Part shown: positions 1 through 6,459 of the stretch, in pieces
Layout of the letters: each line of letters begins with the position of its first letter
Numbering within the stretch: the first letter of the stretch is position 1
Source of the DNA: Bacteroides sp.
Lineage (GTDB): Bacteria; Bacteroidota; Bacteroidia; Bacteroidales; Bacteroidaceae
Direction of reading: 5' to 3'
Length of the DNA: 9,019 nt
Assembly: GCA_030151845.1 (NCBI GenBank)
Contig: JASLCM010000230.1
Span: 1-9,019, forward strand
Notes under the pieces: model-generated
Seen by the model: the letters and a program-made list of their open reading frames with translations, nothing else
Database searches by the model: none
Told to the model about the DNA's origin: nothing
Program-made: the position numbers and the translations under genes

Positions 1-35
1 AAGGTCCAAGAATATTCTTGGACCTTTTTATTTTT
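1..35 (+). terminator. Palindromic rho-independent terminator at left edge
   Basis: Positions 1-26 are a perfect palindrome with 13-base arms (AAGGTCCAAGAAT and its reverse complement), followed on the plus strand by TTTTTATTTTT. This is the classic form of an intrinsic terminator for a plus-strand gene lying left of the window. Because the stem is symmetric and the minus-strand cdd-nudC pair ends 28 bases away, it may also stop transcription from that side; the bases needed to judge its minus-strand U-tract lie outside the window. Confidence 0.85.
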
Positions 36-53
36 AAGCTACAGAAAGAAAGG

Positions 54-860
54 CTAGCTGCTCTCTAGTTTGCTCGTATGCTCTAGCCACCAATCAATCA
101 TTCTTCTTGCTAAACTAAGCTTTTGAGGTAGCGTGGGAAGATTCTCTTTTGTATAGAATTTTGCACTTTTCAGCTCCTCTTCTTGTAAAATAATATCACC
201 AGAGTCATAATCGGCTATAAAGCCAACCATTAATCCGCTAGGGAAGGGCCATGGTTGGTTCCCAAAGTAGGTTATGTTTTTAATTTTTAATCGGGTTTCC
301 TCCCAAACTTCTCTTTGAACGCACTCTTCTAGGGTTTCACCAGTCTCTAGGAAGCCTGCAATAAGGCTATGGAACTTCCCTTTAAAGTTATGTGATTCGG
401 CTAAAAGAATTTGATCTTTTTTACGGATCAGTACAAGAATAGCTGTTGAAATTGGAGGGAAGTACTCTCTATTACAGTGTGGGCAAACTTTCTCTATGGT
501 ATCCACCTGTTTGAGTGGGGTGGAGCAAAAAGAGCAGAATCTAGAGTTTATATCCCAATGAATTAGTTGAATAGCTTTTCCTACTTGTTTATAAACTGCG
601 GCAGGTAGCCAATAATAAGACTCTCTAATAGTAAACCATTGATACTCTTCTTTATTTAAATGAGTGGTTTCACTAAGGTAGGCATAGAAGTGGTTCTCTT
701 TAAGAGCTGGTAGATTATGAATGATAGTTTGTTCTACTATTTTTAAAGGGGGATTGATGAATAACGGTAGCTGGTAGCCAGATTTATTCTTTTTAAGTAA
801 GATTTGATTCTCTTTGTTTGATATAATCCAATATGCAGGTTTTTTTAATGAAACAGTCAT
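54..860 (-). CDS. nudC: NAD(H) diphosphatase NudC (Nudix hydrolase)
   Basis: This is a zinc-binding Nudix hydrolase of the NudC type, which cleaves NAD(H) to NMN(H) and AMP and in some bacteria removes NAD caps from RNA. The protein is 268 residues, close to the usual 255-270. A four-cysteine zinc ribbon is visible (Cys109, Cys112, Cys126, Cys129), followed by the Nudix box at about 169-191, which keeps the GX5E start and the REVWEE core (Arg183, Glu184, Glu187, Glu188). Just downstream is NQPWPFPSG (201-209), the NudC-specific variant of SQPWPFPxS that separates this family from other Nudix enzymes. Oddities: Asn replaces the first Ser of that motif, and Arg190 stands where the Nudix box usually has Gly. 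The start is an ATG at 858-860, 8 bases after the cdd stop, so it is very likely cotranscribed with cdd. It probably acts in the cytoplasm in nucleotide turnover. Confidence 0.93.
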   Translation of the reverse strand: MTVSLKKPAYWIISNKENQILLKKNKSGYQLPLFINPPLKIVEQTIIHNLPALKENHFYAYLSETTHLNKEEYQWFTIRESYYWLPAAVYKQVGKAIQLIHWDINSRFCSFCSTPLKQVDTIEKVCPHCNREYFPPISTAILVLIRKKDQILLAESHNFKGKFHSLIAGFLETGETLEECVQREVWEETRLKIKNITYFGNQPWPFPSGLMVGFIADYDSGDIILQEEELKSAKFYTKENLPTLPQKLSLARRMIDWWLEHTSKLESS

Positions 861-868
861 AGTAAAAA

Positions 869-1348
869 TTAATCCATTGAGGATGATTGAAAAGATAAAG
901 GAAGTAGGCTACTGATACTCTCTACTTCATAGATCCACTCTTCACCATATAAAAGCGTACGAATAGCTTGTTTGTATCGGCCTTCAGCTTCTAATAGTGC
1001 TTGTCTACATGCTCCACATGGAGGAATGGGGTCTTTTAAAAAACCTTGTTTGTTTCTAGCTGCTACTGCTAACGTTTGAATAGGTTCATCTGGAAATTTT
1101 GCACTGGCATAGAAAAAGGCGGTTCGCTCAGCGCATAGTCCTGAAGGAAAGGCTGCATTCTCTTGATTACTTCCTGCTATGATTTGGTTGTTGTTTAACC
1201 GGAATGCTGCACCAACAGAAAATTGAGAGTAGGGAGAATAGCTAGTTGCTGTAGCCTCTTTCGCCTGGTCGATAAGCTCCTGATCTGATGCTGTTAGCTC
1301 CTCATACTTAAACTTTTTTATGGATGTAACGATTGTAAATTTATTCAT
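869..1348 (-). CDS. cdd: Cytidine deaminase
   Basis: Cytidine deaminase converts cytidine and deoxycytidine to uridine and deoxyuridine in pyrimidine salvage. The 159-residue length fits the small homotetrameric class rather than the larger E. coli dimeric form. The zinc site is complete: CAER at 72-75 supplies the Cys ligand and the proton-shuttling Glu74, and PCGACRQ (110-116) supplies Cys111 and Cys114. The substrate-binding region is also recognisable (FSVGAAF at 43-49 and the NQENA segment at 61-65). The first 15 or so residues precede the conserved domain and are slightly longer than usual, but the ATG at 1346-1348 lies about 26 bases after the predicted transcription start, which fits. 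It is the first gene of a two-gene unit with nudC, separated by 8 bases; both act on nucleosides or nucleotides. Confidence 0.95.
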   Translation of the reverse strand: MNKFTIVTSIKKFKYEELTASDQELIDQAKEATATSYSPYSQFSVGAAFRLNNNQIIAGSNQENAAFPSGLCAERTAFFYASAKFPDEPIQTLAVAARNKQGFLKDPIPPCGACRQALLEAEGRYKQAIRTLLYGEEWIYEVESISSLLPLSFQSSSMD

Positions 1349-1380
1349 AATGGTACGAAGCTAGTTGTTAGTCTTGTATA

Positions 1381-1410
1381 CAAAGTTATTAAAGAGATTG
1401 TTATTCCCAA
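1381..1410 (-). promoter_or_regulatory. Bacteroidetes-type promoter of cdd-nudC
   Basis: On the minus strand, TTG (1410-1408), a 19-base spacer and TAACTTTG (1388-1381) match the Bacteroidetes primary sigma-factor consensus (TTG near -33, TAnnTTTG near -7) exactly. Transcription would begin near 1374, giving a leader of about 26 bases before the cdd ATG. This is the best promoter match in the window. Confidence 0.8.
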
Positions 1411-1428
1411 TTTTTTTTATGATTTTTG
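1398..1428 (+). promoter_or_regulatory. Possible promoter of the glucosaminidase gene
   Basis: On the plus strand, TTG (1398-1400), a 20-base spacer and GATTTTTG (1421-1428) match the Bacteroidetes consensus with one mismatch (G for the first T of TAnnTTTG). Transcription would start near 1435, just downstream of the in-frame TTG codon at 1432 and about 27 bases before the ATG at 1462. It overlaps the cdd promoter on the opposite strand, so the two divergent units may compete. The call rests only on this match. Confidence 0.4.
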
Positions 1429-1461
1429 TGATTGAATACTCCCATTTATAACTTATTAAAA

Positions 1462-2376
1462 ATGCATAGAACAATTATTCGATGTACCCTTTTACTGGGG
1501 GTGCTACTTTATACGACTCAAGCTTTTGGACAGCGTAGAAATCAGCGGTATCTAGACTATATTAATCAGTATAAGGAACTTGCTATTCAGCAAATGAATG
1601 AGCATAAAATACCTGCTAGTATCACTTTAGCTCAAGGGCTACTTGAGAGTGGAGCTGGAACAAGTTCATTGGCTAGGAGAAGTAATAATCACTTTGGTAT
1701 AAAATGTGGTGGGAGTTGGCGTGGTCGGAGTGTTAGGCACCACGATGATGCCTTGAATGAGTGTTTCCGTGCTTATAAAAATCCGAGAGAGTCGTATGAG
1801 GATCACTCCTTATTCTTAAAGAGAGGTGCACGTTATGCTTTTCTATTTGATTTGAGAATAACCGACTATAAAGGGTGGGCAAGAGGATTGAAAAAAGCCG
1901 GATATGCAACAGATCCTTCCTATGCAAACCGACTAATCTCTATCATTGAGGAGTATGAGCTTTATCAATACGATACAAAAGGAGCTAGACGATCTGTAGG
2001 TAGAGGCAAAGTTAGTGTGGAGCCAGAAGTGGTTTACTCGCATAAACTATATTTAATCAATGATTTGGCTTGTATTGTTGCTCGAAATGGAGACACTTTC
2101 AAGAGCTTATCTAAAGAATTTGGTATTAGTTGGAGAAAACTGGTGAAGTATAATGACTTACATAAGGATTATACTCTATCGAGTGAAGACATTATCTTTT
2201 TAAAGAAAAAGAAAAAGAGGGCAGCTAAACCCCATACAGTTTATATTGTTCGAGATGGAGACTCCATGCACTCCATTGCTCAACGTTACGGTATTCAGTT
2301 AAAAGCGCTTTATAAAATGAATAGAAAGGAGCCCGACTATGTTCCTGAAATTGGTGATAGGCTTCGATTAAGATAA
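1462..2376 (+). CDS. Secreted N-acetylglucosaminidase with two LysM repeats
   Basis: This is a predicted peptidoglycan hydrolase of the GH73 (FlgJ/LytG-like glucosaminidase) type, cleaving glycan strands outside the inner membrane. From the ATG at 1462 the protein has 304 residues. It opens with a signal peptide (basic start, hydrophobic stretch about 8-21, likely cleavage after the AFG at 21-23). The GH73 domain spans about 35-168, with the conserved ITLAQGLLESG segment whose Glu62 is the expected catalytic acid, the NHFGIKC motif (76-82) and the YATDPSYANRL motif (148-158). Two LysM domains follow at about 195-247 and 258-303, joined by a Lys-rich linker (248-256); these should anchor the enzyme to peptidoglycan. 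An in-frame TTG at 1432 would add 10 residues, but it precedes the signal peptide and lies upstream of the predicted transcription start, so I prefer 1462. The gene stands alone, divergent from cdd. Confidence 0.9.
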   Translation: MHRTIIRCTLLLGVLLYTTQAFGQRRNQRYLDYINQYKELAIQQMNEHKIPASITLAQGLLESGAGTSSLARRSNNHFGIKCGGSWRGRSVRHHDDALNECFRAYKNPRESYEDHSLFLKRGARYAFLFDLRITDYKGWARGLKKAGYATDPSYANRLISIIEEYELYQYDTKGARRSVGRGKVSVEPEVVYSHKLYLINDLACIVARNGDTFKSLSKEFGISWRKLVKYNDLHKDYTLSSEDIIFLKKKKKRAAKPHTVYIVRDGDSMHSIAQRYGIQLKALYKMNRKEPDYVPEIGDRLRLR

Positions 2377-2400
2377 GAGTAGACTCAATACAGCATATTT

Positions 2401-2446
2401 AAAACGCACCCCAAAAGTTACAGCAGTGACTTTTAGGGTGCGTTTT
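2401..2446 (+). terminator. Long hairpin terminator after the glucosaminidase gene
   Basis: AAAACGCACCC (2401-2411) pairs perfectly with GGGTGCGTTTT (2436-2446). After a C/A mismatch, a second nine-pair stem continues (AAAAGTTAC with GTGACTTTT, one T-G wobble) to a four-base loop, AGCA. The hairpin begins 24 bases after the stop codon. T-runs end the stem on both strands, so it could work in both directions, although the plus-strand U-tract is only four bases long. Confidence 0.75.
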
Positions 2447-2801
2447 GAATAGAATAAAGGTATGCTGATGTTGGATTGTTTTTTACGTAGAACACGCTTT
2501 AATAGAGTGTGCAAGCTGTTAAATAGTAGACTCTTTAATCTTACTAGAGTTAAAAGCTCTGTTTTTTGACGAGGATGAATAAGGTAGTTGTGAATGAACG
2601 CAGGTATACTTGTTGATCTTTCTTTTGTGATGAGAGGTTTTAAGGTGTTTAATTGGCAAAAGAGGAGGCTACAAAGAAGTGCTCAGTGTCTATTAGAAAC
2701 TTTGTAAGTCAGTTTTAATGATTTCCAAAGAAAGGGGGCAGATTACACATAATTTACCCTAGTTTTACTTACATGCTTTGTGATATAGTTTCTTTAAAAC
2801 G
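2447..2801. other. Gene-poor stretch between two terminators
   Basis: I can support no gene in these 355 bases. The only plus-strand reading frames with ATG starts that I noticed are very short: 2462-2569 (35 codons, a basic peptide starting MLMLDCFLRR) and shorter ones of about 13 and 25 codons further right, none resembling a known protein. There is no tRNA, no clear TAnnTTTG promoter and no obvious repeat. It could hold a small RNA or the remains of a lost gene, but nothing visible proves either. Confidence 0.5.
2546..2567 (+). terminator. Weak candidate terminator in the gene-poor stretch
   Basis: AGAGTT (2546-2551) pairs with AGCTCT (2555-2560, one T-G wobble) around an AAA loop, followed by G and six T residues. 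The stem is short and weak, but the T-run is the best in this stretch. It would mark the 3' end of an unrecognised plus-strand transcript, perhaps including the 35-codon frame that ends here. No promoter was found to go with it. Confidence 0.25.
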
Positions 2802-2828
2802 ATGAGCCCGGTAAGATACCGAGCTCAT
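2802..2828 (-). terminator. Hairpin terminator after the epimerase-like gene
   Basis: ATGAGC (2802-2807) pairs with GCTCAT (2823-2828); after one C/A mismatch, CGGTA (2809-2813) pairs with TACCG (2817-2821) around a three-base loop. Read on the minus strand, the hairpin starts 25 bases after the stop codon of the epimerase-like gene and is followed by CGTTTTAAAG, a short U-tract. Confidence 0.7.
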
Positions 2829-2853
2829 GATACGAAGTAATTTATATTTTCAG

Positions 2854-3939
2854 TTAATCTTCTAGGAGTATTTGTACAATACGTTCAGCAGTACGACCAT
2901 CCCATCTTTCGGGTAGTATACCCTCCTTTATATTTCCGTTTAAAGCATCTTGTAGCGCCTTAGCCAACACTTGGGGGTTCTCACCAACCAGTATGTTTGT
3001 TCCTATTTTCCAGGTCTCTGGGTGCTCAGCAAAGTCATTAAGTGTGATACAAGGAATGCCAAGGAAGGTTGCCTCTTCTGCTACATTTCCAGAATCGGTT
3101 ATTATGACTTTAGCACGACTTGTGAGGTAGCCAAAATGCAAGTAGCTTTGGGGAGGCATAATGTGTAGATTATCTGCTTTAATTCCCAAGTCTTTAATGG
3201 CATTTTGTACATAGGTGTGTAAGGGAGCAACGATAGGAGTATCTCCAGCAGTCTCTAATAGGGTTTCTATGATTGACTTAAAGTTACTTTTACTGTTGAT
3301 TATAGCTTTCCTATTTAAAGTTAGGAGGATATATTCACTATCCTTTAATCCTAGTACAGGAAACCATACAGGTTTAATTAACCGGTTTCGATTAAAACGT
3401 ATTGTATCAATAAGTATATTCCCTACGTGATAGATGTTTTTACTCTCTGTACCGGTAAAATCTAAATTTCTATTGGCTATATTTCCTGCGGTAAATAGAT
3501 AGTCGGAGAGTCCATCGGTAATCATTCGATTCACCTCTTTAGGCATATTCATATCGAAGGATCTTGTTCCAGCAACAAGGTGAGCAACTTTTAACCCTCT
3601 TTTTTTAGCAACGATGGCACAACTCATTGTGGCAGTTAGGTCGTCAACTACTAGAACTACATCTGTTGGATTCTCTGTTAGTTCTTGATCGAAAGCAACC
3701 ATTATTCCTGCAGTCTGCTTTGTTGAATTTGAATAATCGATGTTTAAATAAACATCGGGAGCCTTCATGTTTAAATCTGAAAAAAGTGAAGGATCTAAAC
3801 TGGAATCATCCTCTTTTCCTGTATATAATAAACGATAAGTTATTGATTTTCCCTCATCTTTGGCTCTATCCATTGCCCTTGTTATTGGGGCTATTTTCAT
3901 AAAGTTTGGGCGTGCCCCTGCTACGATAGTTACTTTCAT
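2854..3939 (-). CDS. wecB: UDP-GlcNAc 2-epimerase family protein with altered active site
   Basis: The 361-residue protein has the full length and fold signatures of the non-hydrolysing UDP-GlcNAc 2-epimerases (WecB/MnaA), which interconvert UDP-GlcNAc and UDP-ManNAc for surface polysaccharides. Visible landmarks are GARPNFMK (8-15), VVDDLTAT (97-104), the HLVAG segment (120-124), PKEVNR (133-138), TDSGNVAEEA (281-290, the UDP-binding loop) and a HPE segment (306-308). Aligned by eye to E. coli WecB, Asp95 is kept (Asp100), but Glu117 becomes Val122, Glu131 becomes Lys134 and His213 becomes Asn209; the usual QH of the early TxQH motif is also lost. The nucleotide-binding half therefore looks intact and the catalytic half does not. 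There is no frameshift or truncation, so this looks like a maintained divergent paralogue. The normal 2-epimerase reaction is doubtful; the symbol denotes family only. Minus-strand and monocistronic. Confidence 0.8.
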   Translation of the reverse strand: MKVTIVAGARPNFMKIAPITRAMDRAKDEGKSITYRLLYTGKEDDSSLDPSLFSDLNMKAPDVYLNIDYSNSTKQTAGIMVAFDQELTENPTDVVLVVDDLTATMSCAIVAKKRGLKVAHLVAGTRSFDMNMPKEVNRMITDGLSDYLFTAGNIANRNLDFTGTESKNIYHVGNILIDTIRFNRNRLIKPVWFPVLGLKDSEYILLTLNRKAIINSKSNFKSIIETLLETAGDTPIVAPLHTYVQNAIKDLGIKADNLHIMPPQSYLHFGYLTSRAKVIITDSGNVAEEATFLGIPCITLNDFAEHPETWKIGTNILVGENPQVLAKALQDALNGNIKEGILPERWDGRTAERIVQILLED

Positions 3940-3967
3940 TTTATCCCATACAATATTTTATTCAGTA

Positions 3968-3975
3968 CAAATGTA
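3968..3975 (-). promoter_or_regulatory. Candidate -7 box of the epimerase-like gene
   Basis: TACATTTG on the minus strand matches TAnnTTTG exactly and would start transcription near 3961, about 22 bases before the ATG at 3939. There is no TTG at the expected -33 distance; the upstream stretch is simply AT-rich. The box lies inside GTACAAATGTAC (3966-3977), a short inverted repeat of GTAC around a four-base centre, which may be chance. Confidence 0.5.
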
Positions 3976-4023
3976 CGTTTAATTAGGGAAATTATTTGTT
4001 TATTTGCCCAAAATTGGAGAAAT

Positions 4024-4644
4024 ATGTCAACTTTTGTTCAAATATTAGATTTTATAGGAGCTTTTGCTTTTGCCATAAGCGGGGTTCGCTTGGCCTCAGC
4101 AAAAGAGTTTGATCTGTTTGGTGCTTTTGTTGTGGGCTTTTCAACAGCGATAGGAGGCGGAACTATCCGTGATTTGATGTTGGGTGTAACTCCTATTTGG
4201 ATGACCACACCTATCTATGTTATTTGTACGGGATTGGCTCTATTATGGGTTATTCTTTTTGGAAAATACCTCATTCATTTACACAACACTTTTTTTATTT
4301 TTGATACTATTGGTCTATCCCTTTTCACGGTGGTAGGGGTAAGTACAAGTATTAATTTGGGACAACCTTTTTGGGTTGCAATAATAATGGGAAGCATTAC
4401 TGGTGCTGCTGGAGGAGTTATTCGTGATGTATTTATCAATGAAATTCCCTTAATTTTTAGAAAAGAGATCTATGCAATGGCTTGTATTGTTGGGGGAGTT
4501 GTTTATTGGTTAGCTTTTCTTTTAAATCTTCCCGACTATTTAGTACAAATATTATCAGGAGCATCTGTATTTATATTGCGTGTGTTATCTATTCGATACA
4601 ATATAGAGTTGCCTCAACTAAAGGATCATATTGATAAAAAGTGA
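4024..4644 (+). CDS. UPF0126/TRIC-like membrane protein (YicG/YadS family)
   Basis: This 206-residue inner-membrane protein belongs to the family of E. coli YicG and YadS. Databases name the family both trimeric intracellular cation channel-like and glycine transporter, so the substrate is not settled. It shows the diagnostic internal duplication. The first half has DFIGAFAFAISG (9-20) and GGGTIRDLMLG (44-54), and the second repeats it as DTIGLSLFTVVG (94-105) and GGVIRDVFINE (130-140) followed by a conserved IPLIFRKEIY. Each GG-IRD motif sits in a broken helix that lines the pore in this fold. About seven hydrophobic segments cover the length. The ATG at 4024 is preceded by GGAGA with five-base spacing, a clearer Shine-Dalgarno than elsewhere in the window. 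It is divergent from the epimerase-like gene and convergent with the DUF4251 gene. Confidence 0.88.
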   Translation: MSTFVQILDFIGAFAFAISGVRLASAKEFDLFGAFVVGFSTAIGGGTIRDLMLGVTPIWMTTPIYVICTGLALLWVILFGKYLIHLHNTFFIFDTIGLSLFTVVGVSTSINLGQPFWVAIIMGSITGAAGGVIRDVFINEIPLIFRKEIYAMACIVGGVVYWLAFLLNLPDYLVQILSGASVFILRVLSIRYNIELPQLKDHIDKK

Positions 4645-4660
4645 GACTGAAAGTCTCACT
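4640..4660 (-). terminator. Hairpin terminator sharing two stop codons
   Basis: AGTGAGACT (4640-4648) pairs perfectly with AGTCTCACT (4652-4660) around a GAA loop. The plus-strand TGA stop (4642-4644) lies in the left arm and the minus-strand TGA stop (4656-4658 complement) in the right arm. On the minus strand the stem is followed by TTTTTATC (with T4640 complement as the first T), a good U-tract for the DUF4251 gene; on the plus strand the tail CATCCTCTTTT is poor. Confidence 0.75.
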
Positions 4661-5153
4661 CATCCTCTTTTGTTAAATCAATATCACCATTGAAACTAAT
4701 CGTTTCTCGGTTATGAGAGTTTACAGTTAAAGAGACACTTCCATTATCAAAAATGGTAATCTGGTAAGTGTGCTTATCCTCTTCAGAGTTAGCTTTAAGG
4801 GTAATTGTATATCTATCTTCTTTCTTCCCTTTCTTTACTGTATAGTCGCTGTATGGCGCATTAAAAACTAGTCCTTGACCACCTCCATAAGGAATGGAGT
4901 AAGCTCTTCCGTAAAAGGGAAGTTGAGAAAAGAGTGAATCGTTACGTAGTTCAATGCTGTAGCTAGAGGTTAGAAACATGGTTCTACCTCGTTGTGGATT
5001 AGCCGTTTTTACATCAATTTTGAATTCCTGATGATCTATGGCATTTTCAATTTTGTTTTTAAGTTCCTCTTTTTTCTCCTTTTGCGCATAGATAGGGCTG
5101 AACGGAAGTAAAAGAAGAGCACATCCTAAGGTCAAATTAAACAGTCTATTCAT
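4656..5153 (-). CDS. DUF4251 domain secreted protein
   Basis: This 165-residue protein of unknown function resembles the DUF4251 family, which is found almost only in Bacteroidetes. It has a typical signal peptide: a short basic start (MNR), a hydrophobic core at about 5-17, and a likely signal peptidase I site after IYA (21-23). No lipobox cysteine is present at the junction, so it is probably periplasmic or exported rather than a lipoprotein. The mature part starts with a Lys/Glu-rich helix (about 25-40), then a beta-rich domain containing the conserved features RTMFLTSSYSIELRNDSL (57-74), LPFYGRAY (78-85) and YTITLKAN. The C-terminal part (YQITIFDNGSVSLTVNS, about 129-145) is typical of this family. 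It converges on the YicG-family gene and lies downstream of the chaperone operon, but the strong hairpin at 5214-5261 separates the two units. No promoter was clear. Confidence 0.8.
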   Translation of the reverse strand: MNRLFNLTLGCALLLLPFSPIYAQKEKKEELKNKIENAIDHQEFKIDVKTANPQRGRTMFLTSSYSIELRNDSLFSQLPFYGRAYSIPYGGGQGLVFNAPYSDYTVKKGKKEDRYTITLKANSEEDKHTYQITIFDNGSVSLTVNSHNRETISFNGDIDLTKEDE

Positions 5154-5213
5154 AATTGTATTGATTTATACTATCAAAACAGCTAGCTTAGGTTAAATGT
5201 TTAGTGGATCACA

Positions 5214-5261
5214 CTATAAATAGATAAAGGTCTGATAATTCAGACCTTTATCTATTTATAG
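5214..5261 (-). terminator. 22-bp perfect hairpin after dnaJ
   Basis: The arms 5214-5235 and 5240-5261 are exact reverse complements (22 pairs) around a TAAT loop. The inner half holds the GC pairs (AAGGTCTGA with TCAGACCTT) and the outer half is AT-rich, so an RNA polymerase reading either way meets a GC stem followed by a U-rich tract. It begins 11 bases after the dnaJ stop and ends the grpE-dnaJ unit. It also separates it from the DUF4251 gene on the same strand. Confidence 0.85.
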
Positions 5262-5271
5262 AGTAGACTCC

Positions 5272-6441
5272 TTAATTAAAAAAATTCTTGAATCTACTTT
5301 TAATTTTCTCTTTGAAAGTACTGCTAGGTTCTATATTTTTAGAATTCTCCAGCTGATTAAATAGCTTTCTTTCATCTTTCGATAGGGCCTCAGGAATATA
5401 AACGTTAATCTTAACAAGAAGGTCTCCTGTTCCATACCCATTGATATCAGGAATACCTTTGTTTCGTAGTCTAAGTACTTTTCCAGGCTGAGTTCCTGCA
5501 TCTATTTTTACTTTAGCTTTCGCATCTATTGTTGGAATCTCTACAGTACCACCTAGGGTTGCAGTGACTATGCTGATAACAAGATTGTAAACTACGTCAT
5601 TTCCATCTCTAACAAGATCTGGGTGGGGCTCTTCAGTTACTTGTATCAGTAAATCACCAGGTATTCCGTTATGCTTACCAGCATTACCTTTTCCCGACAT
5701 AGAGAGCTGCATTCCATCAGCTACACCCGCAGGGATTTTTACAGTAACAACCTCTTCGCCTTGGGTTGTACCTTCTCCAGCACAAACCTTACATTTGTTC
5801 TTGATGACTTTACCTTCACCGTGACAAGTTGGACAGGTTGCTCTAGTTTGCATGGTACCTAGTATGGTTTGTTGATTTCTGATAACAGAACCACTTCCAT
5901 TACAAGTAGAACAGGTTTCTGAACCACTGTTTCCTTCGGCTCCACTTCCACTACAGTGTGTACAGGTTACATCTTTTTTGAGTTTAAACTTCTTTTCAAC
6001 TCCTGTAGCTATTTCAGCTAAGGTGAGTTTTACTCGTACGCGAAGGTCGGAACCTCTGAAACGCCTGCGTGAAGATTGTCCACCTCCACCACCGAAACCT
6101 CCAAAGCCTCCAAAACCGCCAGCATGACCTCCAAAGATATCTCCAAACATAGAGAATATATCATCCATAGACATGCCTCCACCATACCCATACGGGCCAC
6201 CATTTCCTGCGGCACCACCCATACCTGCATGGCCAAACTGATCGTAACGGGCACGTTTCTCCTCGTTACTTAGTACTTCATAAGCTTCAGCTGCCTCTTT
6301 GAATTTATCTTCAGCCTCCTTATCTCCAGGATTTTTATCTGGATGAAACTCTATGGCCTTTTTTCGGTAGGCTTTCTTGATTTGGTCGGCCGATGCATTT
6401 TTATCTACACCGAGAACCTCGTAATAATCTCTCTTTTCCAT
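5272..6441 (-). CDS. dnaJ: Chaperone protein DnaJ
   Basis: DnaJ is the Hsp40 partner of DnaK: it delivers unfolded proteins and stimulates DnaK ATPase. All type I domains are present in the 389-residue protein. The J-domain (about 4-69) has the HPD motif at 33-35. A Gly/Phe-rich region (about 74-122) is dominated by GGFGG repeats. The zinc-finger domain carries four CxxCxGxG repeats (160-167, 177-184, 203-210, 217-224), binding two zinc ions. The C-terminal substrate-binding domains follow to about 350. The frame extends upstream to a TTG at 6450, but I chose the ATG at 6439-6441 because it gives the family-typical start MEKRDYYEVLGV; purine-rich AAGGAG and GAAGGA sequences precede it. It starts 18 bases after the grpE stop, so it is cotranscribed with grpE. 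dnaK is not in this window. Confidence 0.97.
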   Translation of the reverse strand: MEKRDYYEVLGVDKNASADQIKKAYRKKAIEFHPDKNPGDKEAEDKFKEAAEAYEVLSNEEKRARYDQFGHAGMGGAAGNGGPYGYGGGMSMDDIFSMFGDIFGGHAGGFGGFGGFGGGGGQSSRRRFRGSDLRVRVKLTLAEIATGVEKKFKLKKDVTCTHCSGSGAEGNSGSETCSTCNGSGSVIRNQQTILGTMQTRATCPTCHGEGKVIKNKCKVCAGEGTTQGEEVVTVKIPAGVADGMQLSMSGKGNAGKHNGIPGDLLIQVTEEPHPDLVRDGNDVVYNLVISIVTATLGGTVEIPTIDAKAKVKIDAGTQPGKVLRLRNKGIPDINGYGTGDLLVKINVYIPEALSKDERKLFNQLENSKNIEPSSTFKEKIKSRFKNFFN

Positions 6442-6459
6442 ATCCTTCAATACTCCTTT

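Noticed and set aside
1432..1461. Ten-codon upstream extension of the glucosaminidase from a TTG start
   Set aside because: It would place polar residues before a normal signal peptide and lies upstream of the likely transcription start; the ATG at 1462 gives a standard start.
1733..1927. 64-codon minus-strand open frame inside the glucosaminidase gene
   Set aside because: It lies wholly antisense to a well-supported GH73 domain and has no recognisable features.
2579..2706. Short plus-strand frames of about 13 and 25 codons in the gene-poor stretch
   Set aside because: They are too short, lack convincing ribosome binding sites and resemble nothing known; random sequence yields such frames often.
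2971..3902. Three plus-strand open frames (65, 71 and 91 codons) opposite the epimerase-like gene
   Set aside because: They are antisense shadows of a full-length family member, with no recognisable family features.
5671..6273. Open frames overlapping dnaJ, including a Met/Val-rich 74-codon frame over the Gly/Phe region
   Set aside because: The repetitive Gly-rich codons create open alternative frames; DnaJ itself is unambiguous here.
6442..6450. Three-codon upstream extension of DnaJ from a TTG start
   Set aside because: DnaJ proteins typically begin with M-x-KRDYYEVLGV, which the ATG at 6441 provides.
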